Shown here piece after piece: positions 38,738 to 49,214 of a stretch of 64,000 bases of DNA. Every line of letters begins with the position of its first letter. Positions within the stretch are counted from its first letter, which is position 1. Made by a program: the position numbers and the translations under genes. The stretch is from Vanessa cardui. Lineage: Eukaryota > Arthropoda > Insecta > Lepidoptera > Nymphalidae. The stretch lies in contig NC_061124.1 in assembly GCF_905220365.1 (NCBI RefSeq), positions 6,140,501 to 6,204,500 of the forward strand, written 5' to 3'. The notes under the pieces were generated by a model. That model searched no databases. It saw nothing but the letters and a program-made list of their open reading frames with translations, and was not told the DNA's origin.

Positions 38738-38920
38738 CATTTGTTGAGGATTCCGGGGCTTGCGATGTACTCTCGGCACCTTCAGCCCTGTGACGCCTTC
38801 CAGCACGTCAGCCAGTAGCAGTCCATCAGCACAATCGCGAGCAAGGCCACCGCCTGAAGTTCCCGCCCGACGTCGAGAACGCGCCCTTTCCAGGTAATGG
38901 TTCGCCCAGTCTGTGTAAAT
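38738..38920 (-). CDS. sick: sickie / neuron navigator (NAV2/3-like), exon coding first half of the CH domain
   Basis: The exon has a TTGTTACAG acceptor (cag at 38921-38923) and an ATG|GTGAGT donor (38731-38737). It is 183 bp, 61 codons, phase 0 at both ends. The peptide starts IYTDWANHYLERARSRRR, continues with DGLLLADVLEGVTGLKVP and ends RKPRNPQQM. This is the first half of the N-terminal calponin-homology domain of the neuron-navigator family (Drosophila sickie, vertebrate NAV2 and NAV3); the YTDWANHYL opening is diagnostic. Family knowledge: these large cytoskeletal proteins link actin and microtubule plus ends in growing axons, and fly sickie acts in axon growth and in Relish-dependent immunity. 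Between the first helix and the DGLLLADV helix lies a short glycine-rich piece (AGTSGGG) that looks unusual for the family. The ATG at the exon's 3' end is an internal Met, not a start. Confidence 0.93.
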
Positions 38921-41237
38921 CTGTAACAAATAAAATCGTTATTACATGTACCCTTTCGATAGACTCAATATACATTTAGAAATAGTTACACTAGGTAACT
39001 AACGAAGATTCGATTATCATTTATCCGTTTTGCTTACGGATAATTGAATCATCTTAAGGTAATCGGGAAGTATCAAATAGCAAATACTAAAAAAAGAAAC
39101 GTCATATAATTCTACTGCAAAAAGTATAGAATAATAGAAGCAAAACGAATTGTTCTTTGTATAATTCAACCAGACTTAAGACTTTAATCGTCTGAATGCA
39201 AAGCTGTTATACAAACTTTCTATTTAGAAATACAAACATTCGTTGTAATTTCATTATCTTAAATTAACCTTAAGAAAATTCAACGAATGCACTTAATAGT
39301 ACAAGCTTCATTAGCGGGTTTGATTTCTAAAATACCAACAGCACTAGAATAAGTACAAAGAATACCGATAAACTCTTCGTTTCGAGTATTAACGCAACAG
39401 GTATCAAGGCATTATCATTTAGATCCAGACAACAGTCTGACTAAGCTTGCAAGTAGGTACTGCGAGTACTTTCGAAGATATCTCGACGCACAAAGAGCGT
39501 TAGATAAGGCGATGTTTGTAAGATGCGAAATTGCTACTTAAAGTTTAACGACAGGGTTCACGTAAATATCTGCAAGAGAATTTCGAAAAAGAGAGCAAAT
39601 AGTCGATAATCTTCACCTCGTTTCCCACATACCATTGTTTGAAAATACTGAATCATGTAAGAAATATATACGCAGATTTTTATTTTACGACTACGTTATC
39701 GCCAGCACTTAAGGGGTTATTGATGGCGCATTGTGATGTATCGATAGCGTGAAATATTTTACTCTACGCGTGAGGTCATCCGTAAATTAGTGTAATGTGT
39801 TGGAGTAAATTCTTAAAAGGATTAAGTCATATTCGCGTCAATTTGCAGGAGAATGGGGACAAGTGGAAGAGTCGCGACAGTCCGACGCCGGTGCAGGAGG
39901 CACTCAGGGCTCGGTGTGAAGCAATTCGCTCACTCATCTCGCTCGTTAATTGACTTTGAAGTCTTGATGGCGGCTAATTTGAATTGATATTGATAAAGAT
40001 TTTAGAACGCTTTATAGTGCTTTTATGACGAATTAATTAGCTGATAGCAATGTAACAAAGTAATTCTCGCGACTGGCGCTCTGGATATTTTCCTTTCGAG
40101 TATAAATTCAAGTTCCCAAAACTATAACATAATTATCAAATAATTTTATAGTGCTGTTATATTCTTTTGACATAAATTTATAATATCCTTACTAGATCTG
40201 ATTGGATTATTATTATTAAATAAGAAAATATTTAAAGTTTTAGCAGGTGATGTAATATTAATAAAAATCAGTAGTACGGTTGTCGGTTTTTCCACGTGTA
40301 TATTTAGACTCCACAATATAGCACAGTTTATGCGTAAACAGGTAAGATTTAGAATCCGTTATTATTATTAATGGTAACCATCTGGTGAAGTACTTACTTC
40401 TGTAAAAGTTATGAGTTTACTACTAACTCGTATACGATATAAATTTAATAGTATAATTTAATACTAAATAGACTATTTAGTCTTTAGTTTAGTTTATAAA
40501 GAAATCAAAAGCAACTAAATACTGTTTAAACCACGAACGTGTGCCATAACATGACTATGTAAACTGGTGGCAAGAATTCTGGAACAATTTCCTATATTAT
40601 TTAAAAGAAAAAAGGGATCGTCCGTTTTTGGCCCAGCCATTATTAACAGCACAGGATGTTAAATCTTATGTCCTTTTTTGAATAGAAATAAGTTGAATCC
40701 TTTAAAATATATTATATAAAATATCGATCAGAAATAAAGCCCACCAAATAACACTATGATTTTTTTTATAATACTATTTAAATTAGTATTAATGTTAGTT
40801 ATTTTGAAAGGATAATTATGTAACAATCGTTATGAGGCTCTTTGCCGGTAAGCAATCATTATGTTTAGTGCAGGCTCATACAACATTATTTTTCCTCATC
40901 CGTGTACATTGTTTTTAGCTTGTTTGAGGTAAAATTACTTGTATTTTGTATTTCCTTGATAATGTTTATTAGATTAAATTTCATCTTTCTTAGTATGACA
41001 AACCACATCGCTTACACCAGATAGTAATAACGGAACACGAGTTCTGCGGAAAGTCACCACAAATCTCTCGTTTAAAAGCCTTTCTAACAAACCGACATTA
41101 TTCTCTAATGATACATTTGACTTTATTTTCCTTACATTAATATTCTAATTGAATCTCAAAATAAAAGTAAACTATAATAAATAAAACTAAGTTTCCAAAA
41201 ACAATCACAGGTGTAGAGCTAAACTCTATTATCACTT

Positions 41238-41399
41238 GAAATAAAACTAGTTATAACGGATTTGAATCGCGTATATTAATTATTTTTAACATCCCGACGT
41301 TTCGAGCACTTTACAGCGTTCGTGGTCACGTGTAGACTCTACCCGTGACTACGAACTAGTTTTATTTTAATTTTTAATCGCGAAAATTTAAGACAACAT
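41238..41399 (-). mobile_element. Penelope-like element end, copy C, with a partial inverted core
   Basis: A 13-bp direct repeat (TCTATTATCACTT) stands at 41225-41237 and 41400-41412. On the minus strand the element starts TGTTGTCTTAAATTTTCGCG. It then has a 14-base inverted piece of its own end and a short inverted piece of the core (CGTAGTCACGGGTAGAGT), and next the forward core (CACGTGACCACGAACGCTGT … CGTCGGGATG). It finishes with the 3' arm …AACTAGTTTTATTT. The layout matches copies A and D except for the length of the inverted part. Confidence 0.7.
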
Positions 41400-42333
41400 T
41401 CTATTATCACTTATTTTTGGGCACTAAGATATTATGAGTCCTGCCTTTAGTTACATAGACAGATCAATACTAAGAATTCATGTTTGGCGATAAAATATGA
41501 AATGAGTTCGTATTGATGAGATGGTACTTAATCAATCGGACTTGTGCAAATCGCTACCATAGAGTAAAAAACTAAAACTATAGCTTTAAATAATCTTTGT
41601 ATTCAATGCTTTTGAGCGTTTACAAATTAAATAATTTTACTACGTTAGTAATTTCGATATTTACATCATAATAACAGATAAAATTATAATATGTATATTA
41701 CTTTATGCAGGACTACTAAGAAGGTATTACCATAATATTTATCGATCGTTTTAATAGAATGATCAAAACTCCGAAAGCAATTCAGATAACATCGACTCAA
41801 CCAATGATTTTATCAGCCGACATCACGCGACTGTTTATTCAAAAAGGTTTCGAATATCTGTTCCCTGTAATAAATCTATCGGGGCGGACAATATTATCGA
41901 ATCTGGCTGCATCAATGGAAATGAACTCTGATATAAAAACATGGAGGATAAAGTACGTGGTATGTTGATACAATATATTTTGAGGGGTACTTATGAAAAT
42001 AACAGATTAAATAAACGTGTCTTATGTTTTGTCTGATTTTGTATTTCGATGACCTACCATTTGAATACCAGGTTACTATTACAGATTATTTTGAAAAAAA
42101 ATAAAGAGTTTTGATTATTTATCTCTTCATTTGTCTTTCTTAAATACATACTTTTGTCACAAAAAACACAAGAATTTGTATTGTTACTGGTTGTTGTTGT
42201 ATATGGTAATATTATAGATTTTTTGCATACAATTTTTTGTATTACCATTAAAAATTAGTGTTTCGAAATCATATAATATTTCATTCTCTATGAATTTCGG
42301 TAAGATTTTCGACAATTCTATTTCGTTTAAGAT

Positions 42334-42367
42334 CGTCCATGTTACGTATATGTAACGTTCATGGACG
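42334..42367. repeat. bulged 34-bp near-palindrome
   Basis: CGTCCATG and CATGGACG enclose TTACGTATATGTAACGTT, itself partly self-complementary (TTAC…GTAA). It is not part of a recognised repeat. Confidence 0.7.
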
Positions 42368-42540
42368 TTTCAGTCAGCTCATATCGCTTTATTGCGAAAG
42401 GCTTTTACACAGCTGAGCCAGCCTCTAACGATATATGTGTCCGGTCCGTTTTATTATTCGGATTTTCGTTGAGATAAATATCTAGTACATAATTGAAATA
42501 TACAAAATTAGATTAGTTTTGTATGACAATCTTTATCTAG

Positions 42541-42616
42541 GTGGTAGGGCTTTGTAATGGTGGTAGGGCTTTGTCTGAGTGGTAGGGCTTTACCTTGGTG
42601 GTAGGGCTTTGTGCAA
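42541..42616. repeat. four tandem copies of a 19-bp unit
   Basis: GTGGTAGGGCTTTGT-containing units start at 42541, 42560, 42579 and 42598, giving an exact 19-base period with variation in the last six bases of each unit. The last unit runs into the body of the LINE-tail repeat, which elsewhere carries one such unit. Confidence 0.95.
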
Positions 42617-42880
42617 ACCCACCTGGGTAGGTAGCACCCACTCATCAGATATTCTACTGCTAAACAACAGTACGCAGTAATGTTGTGTTCCGGTTTGAAG
42701 GGTGAGTGAGCCAGTGTAACTACAGGCATAAGGGACATAACATCTTAATTCCCAAGGTTGGTGGCGCATTGACGATGTAAGGAATAGTTTATATTTCTTA
42801 CAGCGTGATTGTCTATGGGTGATGGTGACCACTTACCATCAGGTGGCCCATATGCTCGTCCGCTAACCTATTCCAAAAAA
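42541..42880 (+). mobile_element. LINE-tail dispersed repeat with a 19-bp tandem array at its 5' side
   Basis: This is a well-preserved partner of 14828-15099: CACCCACTCATCAGATATTC, TTCCGGTTTGAAGGGTGAGT, AAGGTTGGTGGCGCATTGAC, GACCACTTACCATCAGGTGG and ATGCTCGTCCGCTAACCTA, then an A-rich end. The last 60 bases align with the LINE 3' end at 19150-19200 (CATCAGGTGAGCCTCCTGCT…GCCACCTATGCC). It is best read as the 3' end of a related LINE, or a SINE that borrowed that tail. Confidence 0.8.
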
Positions 42881-43867
42881 TATATATATCTCAGCAAGAG
42901 ATTAATAATAAAATCTTGACCATTTAAAAAACTCAGTAGCAGGCTCTTGTCAGAATTTAAATCCACGACCTTCTAGAATTGACGATTTCCATAACAAATT
43001 AATGTATATTTCTAAGTATTATTGTAGTATAAGTACTGTTTAAGTGCCGGTGCAAAATATTTACGCTCAGCAAACTTAATTTTTGCTAACAATGTCATTG
43101 TTTATAAATTCAGTCTTCTCTGAAATACGAGTCCAAAACAAACAAATGGACCTCAATACTCATTGTGCAGTATCGTTTATTTCCCAGGCGAATCAACTAC
43201 ATTCGACATTAATTGTTGAAACTGTAACTCTTATGACTGTTGTAATAAAGGTGTTAATGGTATAAAACGTAAAACCATGGAGAGGCATGGATTGTTCTCA
43301 TTAAACTTTTACACGGTATACATTTTTAAATTTGATTAATGTTTTTGTGTTACAATGTTTGCCTTTTAAAAGGTAATAATTTCTATCTCACAAAATATTG
43401 TATCCAATCAGGTTCTTTAATTATTATTATTAAGATTTTCTTCAATTACATTTGCCATTATACTTTTATTAATTGACTTTAACAAAGGAGTTTCTTTTGT
43501 TTCATCTGTATGTACTTTTGCATATCTGTGATTGTCTCAAAGTACCGATCTTTTTAGAATAAGGTTATCGTTTCATTATTACATACAACTGTAATACCTA
43601 TAGGTATTAATTTATTTCTACGCAACATCAGTCTGTACTTTTTAAAGATGTTTCAGACTGCATATATTTTCGGTGTGCTACATTTTTATGAATAATGCTA
43701 TTAATTGTATACTTCAATACAATTATTTATTTATTTAGTACTATTTTCTTTTCGCTTTTCTTGAGTTTTAAAGGTTCGTTTTAAGGTATTATTCACACAA
43801 TGTCTTTATAAATATATGCCTGTGTGTTATTCTGATGTTTAATCTATGGTTTTTGAATGAAAGAGTA

Positions 43868-44167
43868 ACAACAACAACAACAGCCTGTAAATTCCCAAGG
43901 CTGGGCTAAAGGCCTCCTCTCCCTTTGAGGAGAAGGTTTTTGGAACATATTCCACCATGTTGTTCCAATGCGGGTTGGTGGAATGCACATGTGGCAGAAT
44001 TTCTATGAAATTTGTCACATGCAGGTTTCCTCACGATGTTTTCCTTCACCGCTGAGCACGAGATGAATTATGAAGACAAATTAAGCACATGAAACAGCAG
44101 TGTTTGCCTGGGTTTGAACCCGCAATCATCGGTTAAGATGCACGCGTTCTAACCACTGGGCCATCTC
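43868..44167 (-). mobile_element. Metulj-like SINE, full length
   Basis: On the minus strand it opens CGAGATGGCCCAGTGGTTAG (A-box-like), has GATTGCGGGTTCAAACCCAG (B-box-like), GCGGTGAAGGAAAACATCGT, GCACATTCCACC-type body and TTCCAAAAACCTTCTCCTCA, and ends CAGGCTGTTGTTGTTGTTGTT. All parts are present, making it the best reference copy in the window. Confidence 0.92.
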
Positions 44168-44779
44168 GACTCTCAAGAGTCTCTCTCGAAAGAGTAACAA
44201 TAATCCGTAAAAACAAACGTCGCCTCTATAATAGTAAAGATGGATGCAATTCCATATAATAAATAAATAACATCTGCAAAGTCCTTTCATTCCTAGTTGA
44301 ATGTAAATGACATCGTAGGTAATAAAACTAACGAGGCACTTGATAGACAAATTTAAATACAATTATATGAATTATTCTATCAACAATTGGACAATCTAGA
44401 ATAATTGCGGCAATAATCAATGAAGTTATTCGCATGTCTTTGACCGACCGGACAAGATTCATACATTGGATATAATTTAAGCCGTTAGTTTATTGACTAA
44501 CGAAGAAACTGGAAAATTGTTTTATTTCACGTCATTAACCTACGCGACTTGTGTTAAAATGTATTTATATTAATACGGCTATAAAATTTTAGCCGTTATA
44601 TAATAAAAGTGCAATAATAATTCTATTTTAGCACTGGCAATATTATTGCTATTAGTTCGGATTATTTATATAGTAAATATTTGTTACTTGATAAGAAAAA
44701 CATTTGACGGTATTGATATTTAGGAGGAATTAAATTACTTAAAACAATCATAATTATCTAAAGTTAAATATAAATATAA

Positions 44780-45009
44780 AATAAATAAATATGAGACAAC
44801 ATCACATACATTACTCTGATCCCAATGTATGTAGCTAAAGCACTTGTGTTATGGAAAATCAGAAGTAACGACGGTACCACAAACATCCAGACCCAAGGCA
44901 ACATAGAAAACGAATGATAATCTACATTGACTCGGCTGGGAATCGAACCCGGGACCTCAGAGTGGCGTACCCACGAAAACCGGTGTACACACCACTCGAC
45001 CATGGAGGT
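44780..45009 (-). mobile_element. second tRNA-headed SINE family
   Basis: On the minus strand: GACCTCCATGGTCGAGTGGT (A-box-like), CCGGGTTCGATTCCCAGCCG (perfect B-box), then ATGTAGATTATCATTCGTTT, TTGTGGTACCGTCGTTACTT and CTTTAGCTACATACATTGGG. The 3' end is an (A/T)-rich ATTTATTTATTTTATATTTA tract. The head looks like a tRNA, but the body continues for 150 bp and no full cloverleaf is evident, so it is a SINE, not a tRNA gene. It is a single copy in this window. Confidence 0.8.
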
Positions 45010-45039
45010 CGTCAATATTATATATCGTTAATTCTTCCT

Positions 45040-45160
45040 TATGTCTGTTAACTACAGACATAAGGGACTAACATTTTTGGTCCTAAGGTAAGTTGCGCGT
45101 CGGTAGGCTACAAATCATTATGGTGTGGTGAGCACTTCCATAACCCTTAGGTTCACGTTA
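45040..45160 (+). mobile_element. LINE-tail repeat fragment
   Basis: AACTACAGACATAAGGGACT, TTGGTCCTAAGGTAAGTTGC and TGGTGAGCACTTCCATAACC parallel the middle and end of the repeat at 42541-42880. Confidence 0.5.
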
Positions 45161-46059
45161 GCATAAAAATCATTAGCCAATCTAATAAAATATTTAATAT
45201 CTTTCTTATCTTACATACTTACGCGTCCCTATTTTACTTAATATTTTTGTAATTCGTTGTGTGATAGGTATATATATATATATATTGGGAAGTGAGCGCA
45301 CATGTGTGCTTTAGTGTGAATGTAAGACGCATTACCGTATAAGAAGCATTTGTAAAATGATATAAATCATTCTAGCCGTTTTCGAGTAAGCCGATGTACT
45401 GTTATTTCGCAGTGTGCTTATAACAATATGACGTATATATTATTGTATATTTGCAATTATATAGGTCTTCACAATAATGTAGCTCGGTATACAAACATCG
45501 TGTTTTTTTATCTGTTTAAAATAACAAGTAGGTGTGTATGCTACTATAAATATTATTTAATTTTAAAGATATTGATACAAAATTTTATGAGCAATAAAGA
45601 TAAAAAACCCTTTTAATTAAATAAAACTGAGTGTGTAGTTTGATAGTTTTGTTGATTAAAATCTTCCACAGTTCAATAAATGAAGTAAGGAAATAAAATT
45701 ATTGGACATTATTAATTGTAATGGGGATTTACCTAATACTATTAATAACAACTCATGTATTAGGAAAGACTAGACGCAATACGAAACTAAATGATGATTT
45801 CTGAACGCAAATCTGGAAGTAAAATGGGGTCGCGAGCTTTTAATATCTCCAAGCGGACGGTCCGACTACGTTATACTACTGAAATTACGATTTGTTTGGA
45901 AACTATCTATAGACATAACCGCAGGATGCAAGCATATGTTCATCGTTTGTTATTATCAATAGTAGCGGAAGGAAGGCTCGTCAAAACATCATGTTTTGCT
46001 TCAAGCATAAAGGATAATCAATTGAATAAAACAAAACCAATATAAGCAGCAATTGAGGC

Positions 46060-46192
46060 GAGATGGGCCATGGGCGAGTGGTTAGACGCGTACATCTTAA
46101 CCGATGATTGCGGGTTCAAACCCAGGCGGTGTGTTTGGCGAATGTTTGGCGGTGAAGGAAAACATCGTCAGGAATTTCGCATTCTCGTTGGA
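46060..46192 (+). mobile_element. Metulj-like SINE, 5' half
   Basis: GAGATGGGCCATGGGCGAGT head, GATTGCGGGTTCAAACCCAG B-box-like, and GGCGGTGAAGGAAAACATCG are intact. The sequence then degenerates after TTTCGCATTCTCGTTGGATC. Confidence 0.8.
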
Positions 46193-46534
46193 TCAGTAGT
46201 AGCAGATCAAATAATTAACTCTATTTTATAAGAATTTTAAAACCAATTTCATTTTTTTATATACATCTTTAAGAATAACAGAGTTATTTTTAGTAATTGC
46301 TTAAAAATATTACGAAATTTTCATTTAAAACGATTCAGCGCGTTTACTACGAAATCTCAATGGCAAGTCGCCAATTGGGATATTAGTATGTCATTCTTAT
46401 GCTAGCAGTAATTGTTGATTCACTGAGAAAACCCATTTACTTTGAAAGCGTAGTTATTTGAATTTTCAGTTCATTTCGTCATAATTGTAATATACTTTCT
46501 TTCAGTTCAATTTTACGAGCACTTTAAGATTAAT

Positions 46535-46700
46535 GTTTTTAAAACACCCGTGCTCGGTGGTGAAAGAAACATCGCGAGGAAATTTGCATGTATCGGATGA
46601 TCTTCCACATGTATTAAAATATTGGAAAAGCGTTGTGGAAATTCTCGTGAAATGGAGACGAGCCCTTAGACTAGTTGTGGTACATATACAGGCTGTTACT
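46535..46700 (+). mobile_element. Metulj-like SINE, 3' half, degenerate
   Basis: GTGCTCGGTGGTGAAAGAAA, GCGAGGAAATTTGCATGTAT, CCACATGTATTAAAATATTG and TATACAGGCTGTTACTTTTT follow the SINE order. It is too diverged to be the missing half of the copy at 46060. Confidence 0.65.
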
Positions 46701-46845
46701 TTTTCAAATAGTTATTTTATAAATTTAGTGAATCTTCCGCACCTAAGTTCTACCAATAACAGTATAAGTATAAGTGAAATATACTAATTACTATAGATTA
46801 AATTGTTACATATATTCAATGAAATGTGGGCAGATAAGTACATAT

Positions 46846-47443
46846 AATAAATAAAATTTTTAACAAAAAGAAAAACCGACTTCAAACAAAACACTATTTT
46901 AAAACAAATGAATATGCACGAAAAAGTAATAAAATAATTGCGTATTCAACATATTTTTTAGAGTCTTCCTAAGTTAAATGAAATGAAAAATATTAGACTA
47001 CTTAAAAGTCGATTAACGATTATATCATGTAGTTATAATTATTGGTATATTTGGAGCCGGTGTCAGCCACGGTGCCCTTGCCCCAACAATCAAAAGAAAC
47101 AAGCGATACGAGCCCCTTGATTGATCCAGTATATTATTGTGTAAAAGGTAATTTGTAAAAAACATATTTGTTAAAGTATTCTCGTATTGTTTTTTGATAG
47201 ATATACTGTAGGGTTTTATTGGCTGACACCGACTCCAAATATAACAATAATTAAAACTACATGATATAATCGTTAATCGACTTTTAAGTAGTCTAATATT
47301 TTTCATTTCATTTAACTTAGGAAGACTCTAAAAAATATGTTGAATACGCAATTATTTTATTACTTTTTCGTGCATATTCATTTGTTTTAAAATAGTGTTT
47401 TGTTTGAAGTCGGTTTTTCTTTTTGTTAAAATTTTTATTTATT
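46846..47443. mobile_element. foldback element with 224-bp terminal inverted repeats
   Basis: Arms at 46846-47069 and 47220-47443 are near-exact reverse complements with equal length. Each outer end reads AATAAATAAAA(A/T)TTTTAAC and each inner end TGTCAGCCA. The 150-bp centre codes for nothing visible. A diverged single arm lies at 7370-7600, so it is a dispersed family. The structure fits a MITE or foldback DNA transposon; the superfamily is not determinable because the flanking AT-rich sequence hides any target-site duplication. Confidence 0.88.
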
Positions 47444-47789
47444 TTTTGATTTTAAGTGAAGCTGATGTTGAATAACTAATTTTTTTTAATATGGATAGAT
47501 TAAGCGTTCCGTTTATATGAGTCAGAAACTACTTCGAGGACAATTTCAAAGGAAACTTGCGAATAAAGCAAAAATAGACTTTCGAAAATGCGGATTTAAT
47601 ACGTCACGCGGCGTAAACTACAAGGATCGCTCGAAAGAGCTGTAATCGAACTCAGCAAAAAAACTTTGAAAAAGACCAACTATATTTCGTACATCATATG
47701 ACATCACATCACATACACAAATTTGATTAAAGATAGTAAGAAATTCTGCCCCATATCGCACCCTAACTGAGAGCCGTATAGGAGTTCCA

Positions 47790-48035
47790 TCACTACATAG
47801 TATAAAACAAAGTCGCTTTCTCTGTCCCTATATCTTTAAATCTACGCAACAGATTTTGATGCGGTTTTTTTTAAAAGATAGTGTGATTCAAGGGGAATAT
47901 AATACAATATAATACATGAACAATATAGTAAAGAAACACTGATAATTTTAGAAGTTTGCGATGTGATGTCGTAAATAAACAAATTCTGTAGTATATTTAG
48001 TATCAGTATTGCACCCGTGCGAAGCCGAAGTGGGT
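47790..48035 (+). mobile_element. Lep1-type repeat, degenerate
   Basis: ACAAAGTCGCTTTCTCTGTC, CTACGCAACAGATTTTGATG, GTGTGATTCAAGGGGAATAT and CCCGTGCGAAGCCGAAGTGG then GTAGCTAGT follow the usual order, including the 'GCGAAGCCG … CTAGT' terminus. Confidence 0.7.
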
Positions 48036-48184
48036 AGCTAGTTGATTAAAATATTCGACTATGATAATTACATAAACATAACCACATTATGGAAGGTGAC
48101 TCAAATATCCAAATAACCTATAAATAAAAGATTCGACTGAGTATCGCTAACGTGCTCCTCAGAATTGTTCCGTTCCCTTCCGTT

Positions 48185-48481
48185 CCGTTACTTTGTCATG
48201 GATCCTGTGCTGAGAACCTTACCAAACTTTCACCAAATTACCCTTGAAGTATTTATTTTATAATAAAAAAAGAATTATCAAAATTCATTAACGTGATTTT
48301 CAGTTATTCACCTATTTGTCGCGCATATACATAATGCAAATTTAAGACTTATGTCGTTTTCATATGGATACCATCATCGGAAAAAAAATAAAAAAAAATG
48401 GGACCCCACGGGAAGCACTACCTTTCAAACAAAAAAAAAATTATCAAAATCGGTCCACCCAGTGAAAAGTTATGAGGTAAC

Positions 48482-48522
<41 letters not shown>

Positions 48523-48560
48523 GACGAATTGATAACCTCCTCCTTTTGGAAGTCGGTTGA
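48185..48560 (+). mobile_element. Lepidoptera dispersed repeat with a long poly-A insert
   Basis: It includes GTTACTTTGTCATGGATCCT, CTTACCAAACTTTCACCAAA, ATTATCAAAATCGGTCCACC, GTGAAAAGTTATGAGGTAAC and GAATTGATAACCTCCTCCTT, and ends GGAAGTCGGTTGAAAA. This is a familiar Lepidoptera non-autonomous repeat (from family knowledge). A run of 31 A sits at 48488-48518. Confidence 0.7.
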
Positions 48561-48579
48561 AAATATCAGGTTTATACAT

Positions 48580-48740
48580 GCTGTCATACAACGCTGAGTT
48601 TTCATGTGTTTGTAAGGAAAATATCGTGAGGAAACTTGATATTAATGGATGAATTTCTGTCCGTTTACCCACCAACCCGAATTTGAGCAGCGTGGACGAA
48701 AAATCATCAAACCGAAGAAATGTTGTTAAGGTTCAGCTTG
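48580..48740 (+). mobile_element. Metulj-like SINE fragment, degenerate
   Basis: AAGGAAAATATCGTGAGGAA, ACTTGATATTAATGGATGAA and ACCCACCAACCCGAATTTGA match the SINE body. Head and tail are missing. Confidence 0.6.
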
Positions 48741-49214
48741 ATTATTATTATAATATTGTCTTTTTGTATAAGTTGTTTTTAATTGCGTGCAAATAATTAA
48801 TTACATGCAATAAAGTAAAAAATAATCTACTTATTTCAATGAAAAGAATATTATTACTATGATAACTTTTTAGTTCTTATATAACAGAATGGACGGATTT
48901 TAAGAATATTATGAGGCCTTAAATATGTTCTTAAAAAAATCTAATTTACATTACGTGTTCTTTAAAACAAATAATATATGACACATTTCGTTTTTAAAAT
49001 TATTTCGTACGATCATATAATACAAGTAAAACCAATCAACGTGGCAACATGCCGTTTCCATTTATAAAGTTTGTGTATGAGTGTGTATGTTACCCAATTA
49101 TTTGTACATGATACGTGCATTAAAATGTATAAGGTGATACATAATTATATAAATATGTAAAGGGGTTGGTTATGAGTAATTTATGAGTTCGTGGAATATC
49201 ATACGAAGCATTAC

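Larger units (their letters stand above)
38921..49214 (-). other. 10.3-kb intron between the probable upstream exon and the CH exon
   Basis: It runs from the GTAATG donor beside 49215 to the TTGTTACAG acceptor at 38921, if the upstream exon is real. It contains a Penelope-like copy (41.2-41.4 kb), a LINE-tail repeat with a 19-bp tandem array (42.5-42.9 kb), two tRNA-headed SINEs (43.9-45.0 kb), further SINE fragments, a long foldback element (46.8-47.4 kb) and Lepidoptera-type repeats at 47.8-48.7 kb. 38930-39840, 39960-41220, 41420-42330, 42890-43860, 45170-46050 and 48750-49200 hold nothing I recognise, apart from a GC-rich open segment at 39849-39953 discussed under findings. Confidence 0.55.

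Noticed and set aside
44930..45009. tRNA gene on the minus strand (good A- and B-box-like sequence).
   Set aside because: No full cloverleaf is evident, and the sequence continues into a 150-bp body with an A/T-rich tail, so it is a SINE head.
48351..48560. Lys-rich open frame on the plus strand.
   Set aside because: It is a translation of a poly-A run inside a dispersed repeat.
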